In this document: one piece after another, positions 6,834 through 6,849 of the stretch
Position numbering within the stretch: position 1 is the stretch's first letter
Layout: the number at the start of each line of letters is the position of its first letter
Origin: CAZKEW01 sp964580435
GTDB lineage: Bacteria > Acidobacteriota > Aminicenantia > Aminicenantales > UBA8522
NCBI GenBank assembly: GCA_964580435.1
Contig: CAZOKP010000117.1
Coordinates: 1-6,849, forward strand
DNA: 6,849 nucleotides
Direction of reading: 5' to 3'
The notes under the pieces: model-generated
Database searches by the model: none
The model's input: only the letters and a program-made list of their open reading frames with translations
Told to the model about the DNA's origin: nothing
Program-made: the position numbers and the translations under genes

Positions 6834-6849
6834 GCCGCAGAGATGTTCC

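Noticed and set aside
6780..6849. Possible N-terminal transaldolase fusion to pgi
   Set aside because: The isomerase resembles fused forms, but an in-frame TAA at 6810-6812 and a promoter-like sequence directly upstream show that it begins as a separate protein.

Overview
This is a bacterial chromosomal fragment of moderately high GC content. An exact 100-N run at 5401-5500 indicates a draft scaffold, probably assembled from environmental DNA. A lipobox lipoprotein, a Sec-type exported protein and strong AGGAGG ribosome binding sites point to a diderm heterotroph that handles carbohydrates. The gene types would suit an uncultured lineage such as Candidatus Aminicenantes or Acidobacteriota, but that placement is only a weak impression from the proteins.

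Layout: 1-109 is a leader with a good sigma70-type promoter. 110-892 (+) encodes a small exported, beta-rich protein of unknown function. It converges with a three-gene block on the minus strand, with 12 bp between the two stop codons. Read in its own direction (right to left), the block is: pgi, a glucose-6-phosphate isomerase of the type also found fused to transaldolase (about 6779-5216, interrupted by the gap); a uroporphyrinogen-decarboxylase-superfamily protein resembling methyltransferases (5187-3928); and a 985-residue lipoprotein with a glycoside-hydrolase-like architecture and a nested malectin-like domain (3862-905). The spacings are 28 and 65 bp, so co-transcription is likely. A promoter-like element with an AT-rich dyad lies just upstream of pgi.

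Working together (inference): the lipoprotein would act on a glycan outside the cytoplasm, and the isomerase would feed released hexose into central metabolism. The UroD-like protein may process a methylated or otherwise modified compound, but its substrate cannot be read from the sequence.

The most unusual points are the malectin-like module, which looks circularly permuted and inserted within the catalytic half of the lipoprotein, and the grouping of a UroD-like protein with sugar genes. I saw no CRISPR array, mobile element, tRNA, rRNA or recognisable defence system. No stretch longer than 300 bases lacks a gene.
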